Source of the DNA: Alphaproteobacteria bacterium | GTDB taxonomy: Bacteria; Pseudomonadota; Alphaproteobacteria; Micropepsales; Micropepsaceae | Direction: 5' to 3' | NCBI GenBank assembly: GCA_017307315.1 | Contig: JAFKFF010000053.1 | Span: forward strand, 1 to 7,918 | Length of the DNA stretch: 7,918 nucleotides | In this document: one piece after another, positions 5,297 to 7,918 of the stretch | Numbering within the stretch: the stretch's first letter is position 1 | Layout: every line of letters begins with the position of its first letter | The notes under the pieces: generated by a model | Database searches by the model: none | Told to the model about the DNA's origin: nothing | Seen by the model: only the letters and a program-made list of their open reading frames with translations | Translations under genes and position numbers: made by a program

Positions 5297-6361
5297 TTAG
5301 TTTCTGGGTAAAGATTCTGGCTTGTCGCTCAACTCCACCTGCGCGATACGTTCGGCATGACGGTCGATGCCGCGCATGGAAATCTCGATCTGGCCGATAT
5401 CCTTGGCTGTGGTTTCGAAATGGTCGCGCAGCTTGCCGACGCGTTCGCCCATTCGCCGCACATCCTGCAGCAGCGCGCCCACGGCGGCCTGGATGGCATG
5501 GGCCTGTTCGCGCATCTTGGCATCGCGCATCAGGCCCTGGATGGTGCCGATCACCAGCATGAAGACATGGGGCGAAACGATCACCACCTGCATCTGCCGC
5601 GCCCGGCGCAAGGTCTCCGGGAAGCTGGCATGCAGTTCGGCATAGATCGACTCCGACGGCACGAACATGATGGCGGGCGTCTGCACCTCGCCGGGAATGA
5701 GATATTTCTCCGCAATGTCCTTCACATGTTTCTGAAGGTCGTTGCGCACCTGGATCATCGCCGCCTTGCGCGCCTCTTCGCTGTCCGCCTTGCGCAGGGC
5801 TTCGAACGCTTCCAGCGGAAATTTCGAATCCACCACGATGCGGGCCTGCACATTGGGGATGCGGATGGCGCAGTCCGGCCGCGCATTGTTGGAAAGCGTG
5901 GCCTGGAATTCATACTGGTCCGGCGCCAGATGCTCGGCGACGATCGCTTCCATCTGGTCCTGGCTCATGGCGCCGCGCGCCTGCTTGTCGGAAAAGATCG
6001 CTTTCAGCGACACCACATGGGTGGACAATTCGCTGATGTTCTTCTGCGCCGCGTCGATCACCGACAGCCGTTCGGTGATGCTGACGAAGGTTTCGCCGGT
6101 CTGCTTGGCGGTGGCGGCCAGATTTTCGCCCACCCGCTTTTCCAGGGCTTCCAGCCGCTCGCCCAGGGTGCGGGTCAGGGCTTCCTGCGCGGCGATGGTC
6201 TGGACGAATTGGCCGCCGATCTCGCCCTGCTTGGCCAGAAGCGTATCCAGCCGGGAATCGGGCGCGGGCGGTTCCACCGGCGCCGGGCGCGGCCGGGCAA
6301 AGGCCAGGACCAGCGCGGCCGCGAACACCGCAACCGCCAGAACGAATACCGCAATTTCCAT
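5297..6361 (-). CDS. rmuC: DNA recombination protein RmuC
   Basis: A 354-residue RmuC family protein, linked to limiting inversions and other rearrangements at repeats, with a nuclease-like fold. Residues 2-22 form a hydrophobic N-terminal anchor followed by a Pro-rich linker (23-34). A long, probably coiled-coil segment covers about 37-125. The conserved domain (about 130-330) shows the PD-(D/E)xK-like positions RPD (161-163) and VVDSKFPLEAF (176-186), and the family motif MFVPSESIYAEL (232-243). The length is on the short side for the family, which often exceeds 400 residues; the missing part is mainly coiled coil. A Shine-Dalgarno-like AAGGA lies close before the ATG at 6361. The gene is divergent from def and convergent with recR, and its stop codon lies just past repeat B. 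Role in the cell is known only broadly for the family. Confidence 0.93.
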   Translation of the reverse strand: MEIAVFVLAVAVFAAALVLAFARPRPAPVEPPAPDSRLDTLLAKQGEIGGQFVQTIAAQEALTRTLGERLEALEKRVGENLAATAKQTGETFVSITERLSVIDAAQKNISELSTHVVSLKAIFSDKQARGAMSQDQMEAIVAEHLAPDQYEFQATLSNNARPDCAIRIPNVQARIVVDSKFPLEAFEALRKADSEEARKAAMIQVRNDLQKHVKDIAEKYLIPGEVQTPAIMFVPSESIYAELHASFPETLRRARQMQVVIVSPHVFMLVIGTIQGLMRDAKMREQAHAIQAAVGALLQDVRRMGERVGKLRDHFETTAKDIGQIEISMRGIDRHAERIAQVELSDKPESLPRN

Positions 6362-6367
6362 CGATCC

Positions 6368-6396
6368 TTGACCCTCGGGGGCGGGGGGCTTATCTC
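6368..6396 (+). promoter_or_regulatory. Candidate def promoter, probably leaderless
   Basis: TTGACC (6368-6373) and TATCTC (6391-6396) are 17 bases apart, five of six and four of six matches to the housekeeping consensus. Six bases then lead to the def ATG at 6403, so the expected start site coincides with the start codon. The spacer is a G-run rather than a well-placed Shine-Dalgarno. The -35 overlaps the rmuC ribosome-binding site on the other strand. Confidence 0.5.
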
Positions 6397-6402
6397 ACCG
6401 CC

Positions 6403-6915
6403 ATGACCGTACGCCCTATCCTTATCGCGCCCGATCCGCGCCTGAAAGCCGTCTCCGAGCCGGTGGAAACCGTGGATGCGGAGATTCGCAAGCTGGCCGA
6501 GGACATGGCCGACAGCATGTATGCCGCCGAAGGCATCGGCCTGGCCGCGATCCAGATCGGTGTGCCCAAGCGCGTCATCGTGATGGATTTGGACCAGAAG
6601 GACGGCAAGAAGAACTGGCGCGCCTTCATCAATCCCAAGATCACCTGGGCTTCGGAAGACGTGGCGACCTTCGAGGAAGGCTGCCTGTCGGTGCCGGACA
6701 TCTGGGACGATGTCGAACGCCCCGCCCGCATCAGGTGCGAATATCTGGATCTCGACGGCAAGACGATCCAGATCGAGGCCGATGGCATGCTCGCCACCTG
6801 CCTGCAACATGAGATGGATCACCTTCAGGGCGTCTTGTTCATCGACCATTTCTCGCGCCTGAAGCGCAGCATGGCGCTCAAGAAGCTGGAAAAAGCCAAG
6901 AAGCTTGCCGGGTGA
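6403..6915 (+). CDS. def: Peptide deformylase
   Basis: A 170-residue metalloenzyme that removes the formyl group from the N-terminal methionine of nascent proteins at the ribosome. All three signature motifs are present: motif 1 GIGLAAIQIG (44-53), motif 2 EEGCLSVP (91-98) with metal ligand C94, and motif 3 QHEMDH (135-140) with ligands H136 and H140 and catalytic E137. A lysine-rich C-terminal helix (154-168) fits the ribosome-binding extension seen in bacterial deformylases. The start at 6403 gives the canonical N-terminus MTVRPILIAPDPRLK. It is paired with fmt, as in most bacteria, but separated from it by about 160 bases of repeats rather than the usual short gap. A promoter-like sequence lies directly before the ATG. 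Confidence 0.96.
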   Translation: MTVRPILIAPDPRLKAVSEPVETVDAEIRKLAEDMADSMYAAEGIGLAAIQIGVPKRVIVMDLDQKDGKKNWRAFINPKITWASEDVATFEEGCLSVPDIWDDVERPARIRCEYLDLDGKTIQIEADGMLATCLQHEMDHLQGVLFIDHFSRLKRSMALKKLEKAKKLAG

Positions 6916-6916
6916 T

Positions 6917-6989
6917 GTCCTCATGCTTCGACAGGCTCAGCATGAGGACTTCGCGACAATCCTCACCCTGAGCTTGTCGAAGGGGTGAG
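6917..6989. repeat. Inverted pair of REP-type palindromes
   Basis: Hairpin 1 pairs GTCCTCATGCT (6917-6927) with AGCATGAGGAC (6939-6949), a perfect 11-bp stem. Hairpin 2 pairs CTCACCC (6962-6968) with GGGTGAG (6983-6989). The cores TTCGACAGGCTCA (6927-6939) and TGAGCTTGTCGAA (6969-6981) are reverse complements at 12 of 13 positions, so the two units face each other, as in a BIME. From memory, TTCGACARGCTCA cores are widespread intergenic repeats in several alphaproteobacterial groups. The pair begins two bases after the def stop. Confidence 0.75.
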
Positions 6990-7069
6990 CATGCGGCGCG
7001 CAAAGCGCGTGAGCAGGTCCGGGGGACCTGTGAAAGCAGCGAACGCCGCGAGCACAAGCGAGCGGCAGG
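6985..7069. repeat. Palindromic intergenic repeat, copy C2
   Basis: This is the second copy of the element at 2707-2788. It has a first hairpin CGCGC-AAA-GCGCG (6997-7009), a second hairpin CAGGTCC (7014-7020) with GGACCTG (7024-7030) around the same GGG loop, and the 31-base tail at 7039-7069 that matches 2758-2788 at 30 positions. The left edge merges with the REP-type pair and is approximate. Its right end runs into the fmt ribosome-binding site. Confidence 0.75.
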
Positions 7070-7076
7070 GGGATCA

Positions 7077-7918
7077 ATGACTCTGCGTCTCGCCTTTCTT
7101 GGCACCCCCGATTTCGCGGTGCCGACCTTGGCCGAGCTGATCGCGCAGGGCCACGACATCGCAGCCGTCTATTCCCAGCCGTCGCGCCCCAAGGGCCGGG
7201 GCCTCTCCTTGGAAAAAGGCGCGGTTCATACGTTAGCCGAAACCGCTGGGCTGGACGTCCGCACGCCTTTGTCGTTGAAAAGCGCCGAGGAGCAGGCGGC
7301 GTTCGCGGCGCTCGATCTCGATGCCGCGGTGGTGGTGGCCTATGGCCTGCTCTTGCCCAAAGCCATTCTCGAAGCGCCGAAACTGGGCTGCTTCAATCTG
7401 CACGGCTCGCTTCTGCCGCGCTGGCGCGGCGCCGCGCCCATCCAACGCGCGGTGATGGCGGGCGATGCTGAAACCGGCGTGATGGTGATGCAGATGGACG
7501 AAGGGCTCGACACGGGGCCCGTGCTGATGGCGGAGCGCGCCACCATCGGGCGTCAGACCTCGGGCGAACTGGCCGAGCGTCTGGCGCGTCTGGGCGCCGA
7601 TCTGATGGTGCGGGCGCTGGGTGCGCTGGAGCGCGGCGCCATCGAAGCGCAGCCGCAAGCTACGGGCGGCGCGACCTACGCCAAGAAAATCTCCAAGGAC
7701 GAAGCGCGCATCGATTGGACGAAAAGCGCCGCCGAGATCGATTGTCTCATCCGCGGCCTTTCGCCCTGGCCCGGCGCCTGGAGCGAGGTGAACGGCGAGC
7801 GGCTGAAAATTCTTCTGGCCGAACCTGCGACGGGAAGCGGCATGCCGGGGGACGTCATCGGCGATGATCTCACCATCGCCTGCGGCGCTGGCGCGCTTCG
7901 GCTGCTGAAAGTGCAGCG
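7077..7918 (+). CDS. fmt: Methionyl-tRNA formyltransferase, 3' end beyond window
   Basis: Transfers a formyl group from 10-formyltetrahydrofolate to initiator Met-tRNA, making it competent for initiation. The window holds 280 codons; the family is usually about 310 residues, so roughly 30 are missing at the right edge. The N-terminal formyltransferase domain shows [12 protein letters not shown] (7-18), the RPKGRG loop (37-42) that contacts tRNA, the catalytic N107-x-H109 within [16 protein letters not shown] (106-121), and catalytic D145 in GLDTGPVL (143-150). The C-terminal domain begins after [14 protein letters not shown] (201-214). The ATG at 7077 follows the purine run AGGGGGA (7067-7073), which appears to be supplied by the end of repeat C2. 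No new promoter is evident, so it is probably read through from def across the repeats, or from within them. Confidence 0.94.
   Translation, partial: MTLRLAFLGTPDFAVPTLAELIAQGHDIAAVYSQPSRPKGRGLSLEKGAVHTLAETAGLDVRTPLSLKSAEEQAAFAALDLDAAVVVAYGLLLPKAILEAPKLGCFNLHGSLLPRWRGAAPIQRAVMAGDAETGVMVMQMDEGLDTGPVLMAERATIGRQTSGELAERLARLGADLMVRALGALERGAIEAQPQATGGATYAKKISKDEARIDWTKSAAEIDCLIRGLSPWPGAWSEVNGERLKILLAEPATGSGMPGDVIGDDLTIACGAGALRLLKVQ

Noticed and set aside
5357..6406. 349-codon open frame on the plus strand across rmuC
   Set aside because: The minus strand encodes a clear RmuC with family motifs; the plus-strand translation is His/Arg/Gly-rich without any motif.
6900..7076. CRISPR-like array between def and fmt
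   Set aside because: The repeats are palindromic and of two unrelated types, without regular spacers or cas genes.

Overview
The window is GC-rich chromosomal DNA whose protein sequences and gene order point to an alphaproteobacterium. The prephenate dehydratase ACT domain has the ESYQ form common in that class, and the order pheA / nudC / ffs / dnaX / recR / rmuC / def / fmt is a familiar alphaproteobacterial housekeeping neighbourhood. I cannot name the genus from sequence alone. I see no phage, plasmid, CRISPR array, transposase or defence system. All the large genes are core genes; the unusual content is between them.

Layout. On the plus strand, pheA (4-864) is followed by a long imperfect hairpin repeat (element A, 867-961) and a 53-residue small ORF (1041-1202). 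On the minus strand, nudC (1647-2528) overlaps a GNAT acetyltransferase gene (1210-1650) by four bases. Divergent from nudC is the gene for the small SRP RNA (ffs, 2593-2682). It is followed by a second, 5'-truncated SRP RNA-like sequence interrupted by a palindromic repeat (element C1). Then come dnaX (2894-4609) and recR (4609-5199), which overlap by one base. A second copy of the hairpin family (element B, 5200-5295) fills the gap between recR and the convergent rmuC (5297-6361, minus). Only 41 bases separate rmuC from the divergent def (6403-6915). The def-fmt spacer (6916-7076) consists almost wholly of repeats: an inverted REP-type pair and a second copy of the C element. fmt (7077 onward) runs off the right edge.

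How the genes work together. dnaX (clamp loader), recR (recombinational gap repair) and rmuC (recombination-associated) form a replication/repair group. ffs supplies the RNA of the protein-targeting particle. fmt and def carry out the first and last steps of the N-formylmethionine cycle: formylating initiator Met-tRNA, then removing formyl from nascent proteins. pheA makes phenylpyruvate for phenylalanine, and nudC hydrolyses NAD(H) or removes NAD caps from RNA.

Main points of interest: the interrupted second SRP RNA sequence; two families of structured intergenic repeats, each with two copies whose stems show compensatory changes; promoter-like sequences placed so that dnaX and def would be leaderless; the absence of the ybaB/ebfC gene usually found between dnaX and recR; and a repeat end that appears to supply the fmt ribosome-binding site.
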